DNA of 64,000 bases, taken from contig NZ_CP044399.1 in the NCBI RefSeq assembly GCF_008931805.1, positions 4,575,370 through 4,639,369 of the forward strand. Reading direction: 5' to 3'. Of the stretch, positions 31,694 through 39,368 are shown piece by piece. The DNA is from Moritella marina ATCC 15381 (GTDB lineage Bacteria > Pseudomonadota > Gammaproteobacteria > Enterobacterales > Moritellaceae). The notes under the pieces are model-generated. The model was not told where the DNA came from, ran no database searches, and was given only the letters and a program-made list of their open reading frames with translations. The stretch's first letter is position 1. Each line of letters starts with the position of its first letter. A program made the position numbers and the translations under genes.

Positions 31694-31731
31694 GATACAT
31701 ATCGTGACGCTTTAGCTCACAAATACATTTT

Positions 31732-31763
31732 AAACCGCTGGTAGCGATATCTGCGGTTTTTTT
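31732..31763 (+). terminator. Terminator of the accA transcript
   Basis: AAACCGC pairs with GCGGTTT around a 14-base loop and runs into seven T. It lies 38 bases after the accA stop and closes the long envelope/lipid block. Confidence 0.82.
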
Positions 31764-31808
31764 GTATCTGATGTTTTTGTGGGTATACTATTCAGGTCTA
31801 TTTTAACT

Positions 31809-33230
31809 GTGATTATACTTGTGGCTACGAACATCGATATCTTCTCTACATTTCAGAATTCGTTATTCCCGCTAACGGCGAGACCGTTGCAAATCGTACT
31901 TGCCTATAGCGGTGGCTTAGATTCGCATGTGTTATTACACTTACTTAGCCGCTACAAAGAATTATATCCGCAGCATGACTATCTTGCCGTCCATGTCCAT
32001 CATGGTTTAAGTGATAATGCCGATGCGTGGTTGGCGCATTGCCAATTAACCGCCGCGGCTTTAGATATTAATTTGATCGCTGAAAAGGTTGTCCTTAATG
32101 TTGGCTCTCGTGAAAGTTTAGAAGCGAAAGCGCGTACTGCACGCTATGAAGTAATAGCTAAACACCTTAACGGTGAGTCACTGTTATTACTAGGACAGCA
32201 TCTCGATGATCAGCTGGAAACTTTCTTGTTACAGCTCAAGCGTGGTGCGGGTGTAAAGGGGTTATCGGCGATGGCTGCCAATATGCCTTTTGCATTACAA
32301 AAAAACGGTCAAATAGTCAGACCTTTACTCACTCAGCCGCAACAAGCGCTGGTAGATTATGCTACGCAAGCTAATCTAAGCTGGGTTGAGGATGAAAGTA
32401 ATAATGACGCCAGTTATGATCGTAATTTCTTACGTCATCAAATTATCCCCAGCTTAAAACAGCGCTGGCCAAACATTGCACATACAGTTCATCGTAGTGC
32501 TCAACTCTGCGCTGAGCAGCAAGCACTAGCTGATGAAATTGCAGAACTGGATCTTATTCGTTGCCAGCAGCCGTTCTCCGGATTAAAAATCAGTGAGCTG
32601 GTTAAGTTATCTAAAATTCGCCGTAACAATGTCATTCGTTTTTGGCTTACTTTACAATTTTTACCTATGCCAAGTCGTCATCATTTAGATAAGCTATGGC
32701 AAGAAGTGGTGCATGCTGCTGCTGATGCCAATCCACAATTAAGTTGGCAGGCAGGAGAGTTTCGCCGTTATCAAGGTGTGCTTTATAATCAGCAGAAACA
32801 TGCGCAGTTAAAAGACTTCGTTATCACGCTTAAACATACCCAAAATCAAGTCATTCCGTTACCGGATAATATTGGGTTATTACATTTACAGAGTGAACCA
32901 ATCGACGCCTTACAAACACAATCGCGAAAGAATGATGAGATTGCTACGGATGAAGCAGTTGATGCATACCATATAGGCATGTTTATCAAAAAACCGTTAG
33001 ATAATGAGGAGGTGACGATTCGTTTTCGCGGTGAAGGGAAATGTCACCCCATTGGACGTAGTGGTTCGCGTAGTATGAAGAAATTATATCAAGAATACCA
33101 AATAGCGCCTTGGTTACGGGATCGCATTCCGTTAGTTTATTATGATGAGCAGTTGGTGTGTGCGATTGGACTTTGGGTGTGTAAAGGTTACGCAGAACAA
33201 GAGGGCTTACATTGGTATATTACTCGTTAA
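31809..33230 (+). CDS. tilS: tRNA(Ile)-lysidine synthase TilS
   Basis: Modifies C34 of the CAU-anticodon tRNA-Ile to lysidine, so that it reads AUA codons. The PP-loop ATPase motif is AYSGGLDSHVLLHLL (SGGLDS). LGQHLDDQLETFLLQLKRG (about residue 130) and the RPLL segment follow, and a C-terminal domain ends FRGEGKCHPIGRSGSRSMKKLYQE. The start is uncertain: no ATG fits. GTG at 31809 has AGGT about 11 bases upstream; GTG at 31821 is close to the usual N-terminus but lacks a ribosome site; an earlier GTG lies at 31779. Length is about 474 versus 432 in E. coli. Confidence 0.9.
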   Translation: MIILVATNIDIFSTFQNSLFPLTARPLQIVLAYSGGLDSHVLLHLLSRYKELYPQHDYLAVHVHHGLSDNADAWLAHCQLTAAALDINLIAEKVVLNVGSRESLEAKARTARYEVIAKHLNGESLLLLGQHLDDQLETFLLQLKRGAGVKGLSAMAANMPFALQKNGQIVRPLLTQPQQALVDYATQANLSWVEDESNNDASYDRNFLRHQIIPSLKQRWPNIAHTVHRSAQLCAEQQALADEIAELDLIRCQQPFSGLKISELVKLSKIRRNNVIRFWLTLQFLPMPSRHHLDKLWQEVVHAAADANPQLSWQAGEFRRYQGVLYNQQKHAQLKDFVITLKHTQNQVIPLPDNIGLLHLQSEPIDALQTQSRKNDEIATDEAVDAYHIGMFIKKPLDNEEVTIRFRGEGKCHPIGRSGSRSMKKLYQEYQIAPWLRDRIPLVYYDEQLVCAIGLWVCKGYAEQEGLHWYITR

Positions 33231-33252
33231 TCAGAGATACGGTTTGAAGTAT

Positions 33253-33287
33253 AAAAAAGCAGATGAACATATATCATCTGCTTTTTT
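33253..33287. terminator. Bidirectional terminator between tilS and hutZ
   Basis: AAAAGCAGATGA pairs with TCATCTGCTTTT around a 7-base loop, with A-runs on the left and T-runs on the right, so it can serve both convergent genes. Confidence 0.88.
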
Positions 33288-33313
33288 ATCCGGGCCTTTT
33301 TCTAACGCGTTAT

Positions 33314-33850
33314 TTAAGCGTTAACTTCTTCTTTTATCTGCTTATGGCCTTGCTCAAGATGTACGAAATCAATATCGTCATTGCCATTCACTGTATAGGC
33401 TTTACCGAAGCCTCTCACATAGCGGCCTTTTTGTGGCTCGATACGGAATAAACGGAAATCGCTTAATCCACTTAAGTTGCTAACAATTTCACCAAAGCGC
33501 GCTTCCAGTGCTGGAATGGCGAGTGCCCAAGATTCACTTTCTCGAGACATCACTTCTGCATTGGCTTTGTATGTTAGGCGATGGCGGGCGAAGATTTGTT
33601 TCGCGTCCTGCTCATCTTCTAATAACATGAATGATAGGTTTTTATTAACCAATAGATTCTGAGTATGCTCAGCAATTTCACTGATTAAGATATAATAGCC
33701 GTCAGCTAAACGCACAAAAGGCGCATAACTAATATGTGGGAAGCCATCTTCGCTTAATGTCGATAATACTAATGTTTGACGCTCTTCTCTAAACTCTGCA
33801 ATTTTTGGCTGTAAGCGATTCTCTAAACGTTCTTGTTTGTTCATTATCAT
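33314..33850 (-). CDS. hutZ: Haem utilisation protein HutZ (HugZ family)
   Basis: A cytoplasmic haem-binding protein with the split-barrel fold of pyridoxine-phosphate oxidases; HutZ of Vibrio cholerae degrades haem to release iron. The family pattern is clear: ERLENRLQPKIAEFREERQTLVLSTL at the start, HISYAPFVRL, the LLEDEQDAKQIFARHRLTY segment and FRLFRIEPQKGRYVRGFGKAYTVNGNDDIDFVHLEQGHK at the end. 178 residues. The ATG at 33850 has a weak GGAC nine bases upstream; an ATG two codons later is an alternative. It lies downstream of hutX, 39 bases apart. Confidence 0.92.
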   Translation of the reverse strand: MIMNKQERLENRLQPKIAEFREERQTLVLSTLSEDGFPHISYAPFVRLADGYYILISEIAEHTQNLLVNKNLSFMLLEDEQDAKQIFARHRLTYKANAEVMSRESESWALAIPALEARFGEIVSNLSGLSDFRLFRIEPQKGRYVRGFGKAYTVNGNDDIDFVHLEQGHKQIKEEVNA

Positions 33851-33888
33851 GATCTGAGTGTCCGTTATTTGTGTTTAATTCGTTACTT

Positions 33889-34425
33889 TTAATTAGCTAC
33901 TATCGCAATTTTTTCGTCGCTGACGGCCTGGGTTGATAGCGCGTTAAAACGTACTATTTGTTCTGGATTGACGTCACCATCTTGATTTCGTCCGAGGTAA
34001 ATTTTAAATACGCTGTTACCGGCATGATCGAAGAACTGCACGTAGTAACTTAATTTACCGCGTACTTTACGGGTAAGTAAGGCAATCGTTGAGAGGTTAT
34101 CGAGTTTAAGGTGACCTTGCAGGCCGTCACTTTCATGAGATAGATTGTAATAACCGTAAGCATTTTTGCCTTTTGGTAAAGGTGCTTTCACTTCAAAAAC
34201 AAAACCAGATACTTCAATAATACACGTCACTTTTCCCCAGTCTGCAATATCGCTTAATAAGCGCTGCGCTTGTTCTGCAGGTAGTAACTTAACTTCTTGC
34301 TCTGGCAGTGCATGAATAACCTGCAGCTCCGTGCAATTAAGCTCAAGGGCAATTTCAATGCTTCTTAATCGTGGCTTGTCTGCCATTAACTGATGGATTG
34401 CATCTCGGTTGGTGTTCTCTTGCAT
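33889..34425 (-). CDS. hutX: Cytosolic haem carrier HutX
   Basis: A 178-residue HutX/HuvX-type protein that carries haem in the cytoplasm to HutZ. Recognisable are the N-terminal helical part (ALELNCTELQVIHALPEQEV), the KAPLPKGKNAYGYYNL segment and the GLQGHLKLDNLSTIALLTRKVRGKLSYYVQFFD core with FKIYLGRNQDG. It is first of the leftward hutX-hutZ pair and diverges from the haem ABC transporter genes over a Fur-like site. The radical-SAM gene hutW, usually adjacent in Vibrio, is absent from this position. Confidence 0.92.
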   Translation of the reverse strand: MQENTNRDAIHQLMADKPRLRSIEIALELNCTELQVIHALPEQEVKLLPAEQAQRLLSDIADWGKVTCIIEVSGFVFEVKAPLPKGKNAYGYYNLSHESDGLQGHLKLDNLSTIALLTRKVRGKLSYYVQFFDHAGNSVFKIYLGRNQDGDVNPEQIVRFNALSTQAVSDEKIAIVAN

Positions 34426-34483
34426 AGTGTAAGCCTTTAAGTGACCTTATCATTAGGTTATGACAGCAGACTAATATAACTGT

Positions 34484-34517
34484 AATGATAATGCAACCAA
34501 TTCTCATTTGCATTATC
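34484..34517. promoter_or_regulatory. Fur-box-like operator between hutX and hutB
   Basis: The 19-mer at 34490-34508 matches the Vibrio/E. coli Fur consensus at all but about three defined positions, ending ATTCTCATT. It is overlapped by a perfect 10-base inverted repeat, GATAATGCAA (34487-34496) and TTGCATTATC (34508-34517), and by a full half-site AATGATAAT at 34484-34492. The position between divergent haem genes fits iron repression of both. Binding itself is inferred. Confidence 0.7.
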
Positions 34518-34636
34518 GGGGTTTGTTATTTACACTAGCGAGCAAATATTCGTTAAATAAGCATAGTCTAGGCTGGGCGGTGACTCTATTTAACGAGATA
34601 ACTTAATCATAAAATTAACACTGGGTTGGAATTAGC

Positions 34637-35494
34637 ATGAATAGGGTTTTGGTTAGCGCTTGTTGTTTATTATTGTCATTTACGAGTATGGCTGAAGATC
34701 GCATTATTAGTGCTGGTGCGGGTGTGACTGAGTTACTCATCGCGTTAGACAAGCAAGATGATTTGGTTGCGGTTGATGTAACCAGTCGTTACCCGGCTGT
34801 GGCGAAATTACCAGTGGTTGGTTATCACCGTCAATTATCAGCGGAAGGGTTATTATCATTAGCACCTGACATACTGATCGGCAGTAGTGAAATGGGACCA
34901 CAGTCGACGCTTGATCTATTATCGCAAAGTGGTGTTGATGTTATGGTGTTACCGACAGAAACAACAACAGAAAACCTACTCGATACTATTACCTTATTGG
35001 GTAATAAATTAGATAGAAAATCACAAGCGACACAATTAATTTCGCAATTAGACCGCGATATAACGACGCTGGAAGAAAATAATCTGAAAATTAAGCACAC
35101 GAAGAAAATGTTATTTTTATTGCTTAATGATAAAGGCACTTACACTGCAGCAGGGAGTAATACGACTGCACATTCGGTGATGACATTGGCTGGCGCAGCT
35201 AACCCTGCGGCGGAACTTAATTCTTATCAAGCATTATCTGCTGAAGCCTTTTTGGCTATGGCGCCTGACAGTATTTTAGTCAGTGGTCGTCACTGGCAGA
35301 AATATCAAGATATCGATACTTTAATTGCGGCTATGCCGTTATTAGCAGAGACTCCCGCAGGCCGTAATAAAGCCATTTATGTTATCGATGGCAGTGCATT
35401 AATCGGTGGGTTAGGGTTAAACAGCATCGAGCAAGCAAAGCAATTACAGGGTAAGTTATACCCGAATTTATCTACAACTTTAGATCTAAATTAA
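34637..35494 (+). CDS. hutB: Haem ABC transporter, periplasmic haem-binding protein (HutB/HmuT type)
   Basis: A 285-residue TroA-like cluster A-2 binding protein that delivers haem to the HutC-HutD importer. It has a signal peptide of about 19 residues (MNRVLVSACCLLLSFTSMA). It begins its mature part ISAGAGVTELLIALDKQDDLVAVD, a segment shared by HmuT/HutB/PhuT proteins, with LPVVGYHRQLSAEGLLSLAPDILIG following. No lipobox Cys at the cleavage site. First gene of three, with 15 bases to the permease gene. Confidence 0.9.
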   Translation: MNRVLVSACCLLLSFTSMAEDRIISAGAGVTELLIALDKQDDLVAVDVTSRYPAVAKLPVVGYHRQLSAEGLLSLAPDILIGSSEMGPQSTLDLLSQSGVDVMVLPTETTTENLLDTITLLGNKLDRKSQATQLISQLDRDITTLEENNLKIKHTKKMLFLLLNDKGTYTAAGSNTTAHSVMTLAGAANPAAELNSYQALSAEAFLAMAPDSILVSGRHWQKYQDIDTLIAAMPLLAETPAGRNKAIYVIDGSALIGGLGLNSIEQAKQLQGKLYPNLSTTLDLN

Positions 35495-35509
35495 AGTATA
35501 AGGGCGTAT

Positions 35510-36562
35510 ATGTTTGTTAATAGCCGCTGGCCATTACTTTTACCTGGTTTTGTTTTATTGAGTCTTGCCTCTATGGTTGTGCTGTCTGTTTCTGTTGGGC
35601 CGATGGCAATCTCGTTTGCTGATAGTATCAAGGCATTATTAGTTGACTGGGTTAACTGGCAAGCCCCTGTGAGTGCTCAAAATGCTATTGTAATCAGTAA
35701 TATTCGTTTACCTAGGACACTACTTTGCTTGTCTATCGGTGGCATCTTGGGATTAACTGGCGCGGTGATGCAAGGGGTATTTCGTAACCCGTTAGCCGAC
35801 CCCGGTATTATCGGTGTCAGCAGTGGTGCGGCGCTGGGTGCTGGACTTGGCATCGTCATTTTTGCTGATTTAATGGTGGATTTGCCGGATTGGTTACAGC
35901 TGAGTACCGTTTCTTTTTTTGCATTTACCTTTGCCTTAGCGGTGTGTTTATTGGTCTATAAACTCGGCACCAGCAGTCAAGGCAGTTCAGTGGTGGTCAT
36001 GCTGCTTGCTGGTGTTGCTATTAGTGCTATCGCGGGCGCGGGAATGGGGATGTTAACGTATATTGCCGATGATCAAAGTCTGCGTGATTTGAGCTTATGG
36101 CAGATGGGTTCTATGGCGGGGAGTAATTGGATTAGTATTATCATTAGCAGTATTACCTTGGTATTTTTGTTGGTGGTATTTATGTCATCCGCAAAAGCAT
36201 TGAATATTCTATTGTTGGGTGATGCTGAAGCGGTACACCTTGGTATAGATACTGTCAGGTTAAAACGTCGTTTAATTTTTTGCTGTGCGATTGGACTCGG
36301 TGTCGCAGTTTCGATTGCCGGGATGATCGGGTTTATTGGACTGATTATTCCGCATTTGGTACGTTTGCTTGTCGGTCCGAGCCATCAGCGCTTATTGCCA
36401 TTATCTGCCATGCTAGGTGCATTGTTATTGTTACTTGCTGATATTATCGCGCGTACGGTAATGGCGCCAAGTGAAGTACCTGTCGGAATTATCACGGCAT
36501 TATTAGGCAGTCCGTTCTTTATTATTTTATTGCTCCAACAACGTGCGAAGTTAGGGATATAG
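35510..36562 (+). CDS. hutC: Haem ABC transporter permease (HutC/HmuU type)
   Basis: A 350-residue FecCD-family inner-membrane permease with about ten hydrophobic helices. Family signatures are IRLPRTLLCLSIGGILGLTGAVMQGVFRNPLADPGIIGVSSGAALGA (about residues 60-110) and IGFIGLIIPHLVRLLVGPSHQRLLPLSAMLGA (about 265-300). The family includes siderophore and cobalamin permeases; the haem call rests on its partners and on the neighbouring hutX-hutZ. Four bases separate it from the ATPase gene. Confidence 0.9.
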   Translation: MFVNSRWPLLLPGFVLLSLASMVVLSVSVGPMAISFADSIKALLVDWVNWQAPVSAQNAIVISNIRLPRTLLCLSIGGILGLTGAVMQGVFRNPLADPGIIGVSSGAALGAGLGIVIFADLMVDLPDWLQLSTVSFFAFTFALAVCLLVYKLGTSSQGSSVVVMLLAGVAISAIAGAGMGMLTYIADDQSLRDLSLWQMGSMAGSNWISIIISSITLVFLLVVFMSSAKALNILLLGDAEAVHLGIDTVRLKRRLIFCCAIGLGVAVSIAGMIGFIGLIIPHLVRLLVGPSHQRLLPLSAMLGALLLLLADIIARTVMAPSEVPVGIITALLGSPFFIILLLQQRAKLGI

Positions 36563-36566
36563 TTAG

Positions 36567-37355
36567 ATGTTAAACGTAATAACACCTGCACTGCATTGTC
36601 AGCAGTTAAATTATAGTATTGCTGGTAAATGTATTTTTAATGATCTCAATTTGACCTTAGATGAAGGCGAGTTTTTGGCTGTTCTAGGCCCTAATGGAGC
36701 AGGTAAAAGTTCATTATTTAAAGCGATCACGGGTGAATTAAAACCCACTTCAGGGACGATATTTTTAAACGGTGAAATGCGTCATCAAATAAACATGAGT
36801 GAGATCGCGAAGACGCTTGCAGTATTACCGCAAAGCGCGAGTTTAAGCTTTGCATTTCAAGTGATTGATGTTGTGCTGATGGGCGGTTTACAAGCTGACT
36901 GCGGCCAAGCTAAAGTACACGTTCTTGCCGAGACGATCTTACGTGAACAAGAAATAGAGCATTTAAAAACCCGTGCTTATCCAACGTTATCGGGTGGTGA
37001 GAAACAACGTGTACACTTTGCGCGAGTGTTGTTGCAACTCGCGGTCGGTAATAAGAATAAGCCGCAAGTATTATTATTGGATGAACCCACGGCTGCCCTT
37101 GATATTAACTATCAACATCAACTATTAAACAGTGCTAAACATTTAGCGCAAACGGGGGTTGCGGTTATTGCGGTATTACATGATCTTAATCTTGCGGCTA
37201 AATATGCAGATCGGATCATCTTATTGAAAGAAGGTACTATCTGCGCCAATGGTAGTGCTAGGCATGTGGTGACCACTGACAATATTCGGGATGTTTATGG
37301 TTATGAAAGCACAGTGATTAACAATGCTGAGTTTTCGCATCCAATCGTGATGTAA
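36567..37355 (+). CDS. hutD: Haem ABC transporter ATPase (HutD/HmuV type)
   Basis: A 262-residue ABC ATPase that powers haem import. Walker A GPNGAGKSSLFKAI is at about residues 42-55, the Q-loop in LPQSASLSFAF, the signature LSGGEKQRVHFARVLLQLA at about 137, Walker B VLLLDEPTAALD at about 165, and the switch His in VLHDLNLAAKYADRI. The VHFARVLLQ variant is typical of the HmuV group. Last gene of the haem importer operon. Confidence 0.92.
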   Translation: MLNVITPALHCQQLNYSIAGKCIFNDLNLTLDEGEFLAVLGPNGAGKSSLFKAITGELKPTSGTIFLNGEMRHQINMSEIAKTLAVLPQSASLSFAFQVIDVVLMGGLQADCGQAKVHVLAETILREQEIEHLKTRAYPTLSGGEKQRVHFARVLLQLAVGNKNKPQVLLLDEPTAALDINYQHQLLNSAKHLAQTGVAVIAVLHDLNLAAKYADRIILLKEGTICANGSARHVVTTDNIRDVYGYESTVINNAEFSHPIVM

Positions 37356-37425
37356 CGCAATGGGATCCTATTTTTAAAAGATTACAATAAACTATTCAAT
37401 AAGTGATAGGTAGTGAGCTGTTTTC

Positions 37426-38253
37426 ATGGATCCCAACATAGCGAGTCAGCAAATGGCTCATACTAACATAGTCAATCAACAGGGCATGAGTCGTGATGAG
37501 CAAGCCGCGATCACCCGCGTTATTGCTCGAGCAGGACAGTTATTACAGGCGTATAATGCAGAAAGCAGAATTATAGAACAAACAACGGAACGCCTTGGTA
37601 TTGCGTTTGGTTTAGACAGCGTTGAAATAGCGCTGACCTCCAAAGCCATCATCTTAACCTCTCGATTCAATGACCACTGCGTGACAACAACACGGACGAT
37701 GAAAGCGCATGGCATTGATATGGGGATCGTTTGTGAAGTGCAACGTATTTGTATTCTTGCAGAAAAGCAGATTTATGGTCTCGAGCAGATAAAATTACGC
37801 TTGGATAATTTAGCTGTTCCCAAGTACAACCCCGCTATCGTGGCATTTTTTGTTGCCTTATCCTGCGCTTGCTTTAGCCATTTATTTGGTGGTGATAGCC
37901 TTGTTTTTATTATGACTTGGTTCACGAGCTTTGTGGCAATGCGTATCCGCCAATGGCTAACTCAATTACACCATAATTTACTGACGGTATTTTTTATTAC
38001 GGCATTTATCGCGACCTTCATTGGTAGCTTTGCTGTTGGCTTTGGTTGGGGTAATGCACCAGAATTGGTGATGGTCACTAGCGTATTGCAACTTGTGCCT
38101 GGTTTTCCACTTATAAATGCGGTCTCGGATATGGTAAAAGGACATGTGACTATCGGTATGGCTAGGTGGATGACGGCGACTTTACTTACTCTCGCGTCTA
38201 CCCTTGGTATCGTGCTTGCAATGCAGTTAGCACAACTGGGGGGCTGGTTATGA
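37426..38253 (+). CDS. yjjP: YjjP family threonine/serine exporter-like protein (ThrE N-part)
   Basis: A 275-residue ThrE-family (PF06738) protein: a soluble N-terminal region (about residues 1-140; RAGQLLQAYNAESRIIEQTTERLG) followed by about five hydrophobic helices. It is the larger half of a split transporter whose smaller half, YjjB, overlaps its stop codon by four bases. In E. coli YjjP and YjjB together are reported to export succinate, while ThrE exports threonine; the substrate here is unknown. The exact start is not certain; the ATG at 37426 is used. Confidence 0.85.
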   Translation: MDPNIASQQMAHTNIVNQQGMSRDEQAAITRVIARAGQLLQAYNAESRIIEQTTERLGIAFGLDSVEIALTSKAIILTSRFNDHCVTTTRTMKAHGIDMGIVCEVQRICILAEKQIYGLEQIKLRLDNLAVPKYNPAIVAFFVALSCACFSHLFGGDSLVFIMTWFTSFVAMRIRQWLTQLHHNLLTVFFITAFIATFIGSFAVGFGWGNAPELVMVTSVLQLVPGFPLINAVSDMVKGHVTIGMARWMTATLLTLASTLGIVLAMQLAQLGGWL

Positions 38254-38717
38254 GTGAACTACTATTGATGCTGGTGAATGATGCCTTGTTCGCCGGTATT
38301 GCCGCATTTGGCTTTGCCTTGTTATTTAATGTCCCCCGCCAAGCGTTGCTCGCTTGTGTATTATTTGCTGCCAGTGCTCACGCCGTTAGATCGCTACTAT
38401 TACACATTAATGTCCCCATTGAATGGGCGTCATTTATTGCTGCAACTTTATTAGGGTTAGCTACAGTACCTTGGTCGCGAAAAGTATTGATCCCACGACC
38501 TGTGGTGACGGTAGCTGCAATTATCCCTATGATCCCAGGAGTGTATGCGTATAAAACAATGACAGGCTTGATGACGTTGCATCATCAAGGTTACAGTATC
38601 GCATTGCAGCAGCAAGTCGTTGAAAATGGCTTATTGACCCTCTTTATTTTGACAGGCTTAAGCTTTGGTCTGGCGATCGCGCCTGTGCTGGTGTACCGTA
38701 ACAAGCCTATTGTTTGA
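38250..38717 (+). CDS. yjjB: YjjB family protein (ThrE C-part)
   Basis: A 155-residue membrane protein of the ThrE_2/DUF3815 type with about four or five hydrophobic segments and the conserved PRPVVTVAAIIPMIPGVYAYKTM region. The frame opens far upstream, but the ATG at 38250 overlaps the yjjP stop (ATGA), gives the family start MSELLLMLVND and implies coupled translation of the two transporter halves. Confidence 0.88.
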   Translation: MSELLLMLVNDALFAGIAAFGFALLFNVPRQALLACVLFAASAHAVRSLLLHINVPIEWASFIAATLLGLATVPWSRKVLIPRPVVTVAAIIPMIPGVYAYKTMTGLMTLHHQGYSIALQQQVVENGLLTLFILTGLSFGLAIAPVLVYRNKPIV

Positions 38718-38730
38718 TTAAGGAATTGTT

Positions 38731-39219
38731 GTGATTGTTTCCATGATTGCCGCGCTGGCAAATAACCGCGTGATTGGTTTAGATAATAAAATGCCGTGGC
38801 ATTTACCTGCTGAATTACAATTATTTAAACGTGCGACGCTAGGTAAGCCTATCGTCATGGGACGTAATACCTTTGAATCTATTGGTCGTCCATTGCCGGG
38901 TCGTTTAAACATAGTGTTAAGTCGACAGCGTGATTATGTGGCAGAAGGGGTGACGGTTGTCGCTACACTCGAAGACGCTATTGTGGCCGCTGGTGATGTT
39001 GAAGAATTGATGATTATCGGTGGTGCAACAATTTACAGTCAGTGCTTAGCCGCGGCTGATCGTTTGTATCTGACTCATATTGAATTAACGACAGCAGGGG
39101 ATACTTGGTTCCCTGACTATGAGCAATATAATTGGCAAGAAATAGAACAAGAATACTTTGTGGCAGATGATAATAACCCGCATGACTATCGCTTTAGTTT
39201 ACTTGAACGAGTGAAGTAG
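38731..39219 (+). CDS. folA: Dihydrofolate reductase
   Basis: Reduces dihydrofolate to tetrahydrofolate with NADPH; the trimethoprim target. 162 residues. MIVSMIAALANNRVIGLDNKMPWHLPAELQLFKR holds the Met20-type loop and the catalytic acid (Asp27 type replaced by Glu in the PAELQLF helix, as in cold-adapted Moritella enzymes). GRNTFESIGRPLPGR and IGGATIYSQ bind NADPH. From memory it is nearly identical to Moritella profunda DHFR, the main basis for the genus call. The start is GTG with AAGGAA upstream. A pentanucleotide repeat and a strong terminator follow. Confidence 0.97.
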   Translation: MIVSMIAALANNRVIGLDNKMPWHLPAELQLFKRATLGKPIVMGRNTFESIGRPLPGRLNIVLSRQRDYVAEGVTVVATLEDAIVAAGDVEELMIIGGATIYSQCLAAADRLYLTHIELTTAGDTWFPDYEQYNWQEIEQEYFVADDNNPHDYRFSLLERVK

Positions 39220-39251
39220 GTAGGTTTTTGTAGAAGAGTTAAATTACTCTG

Positions 39252-39271
39252 GAACTGAACTGAACTGAACT
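39252..39271. repeat. GAACT pentanucleotide microsatellite
   Basis: Four perfect GAACT copies lie between the folA stop and its terminator, followed by an A/G-only stretch (AGAAAAGAAAGAAAAGAAAA). The length could vary by slippage. Confidence 0.9.
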
Positions 39272-39286
39272 AGAAAAGAAAGAAAA

Positions 39287-39332
39287 GAAAAATGCCGTAC
39301 TAACACTTTACAGTGATAGTACGGCATTTTTT
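39287..39332. terminator. Bidirectional terminator between folA and putP
   Basis: A long stem pairs 39291-39302 with 39317-39328 and CACT with AGTG inside, around a TTAC loop. T-runs follow on the plus strand and A-rich sequence precedes it, so it can stop both convergent transcripts. Confidence 0.9.
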
Positions 39333-39368
39333 ATGGGTAAATAGCGAGCGTGTTAACGCTGGTGGCTA

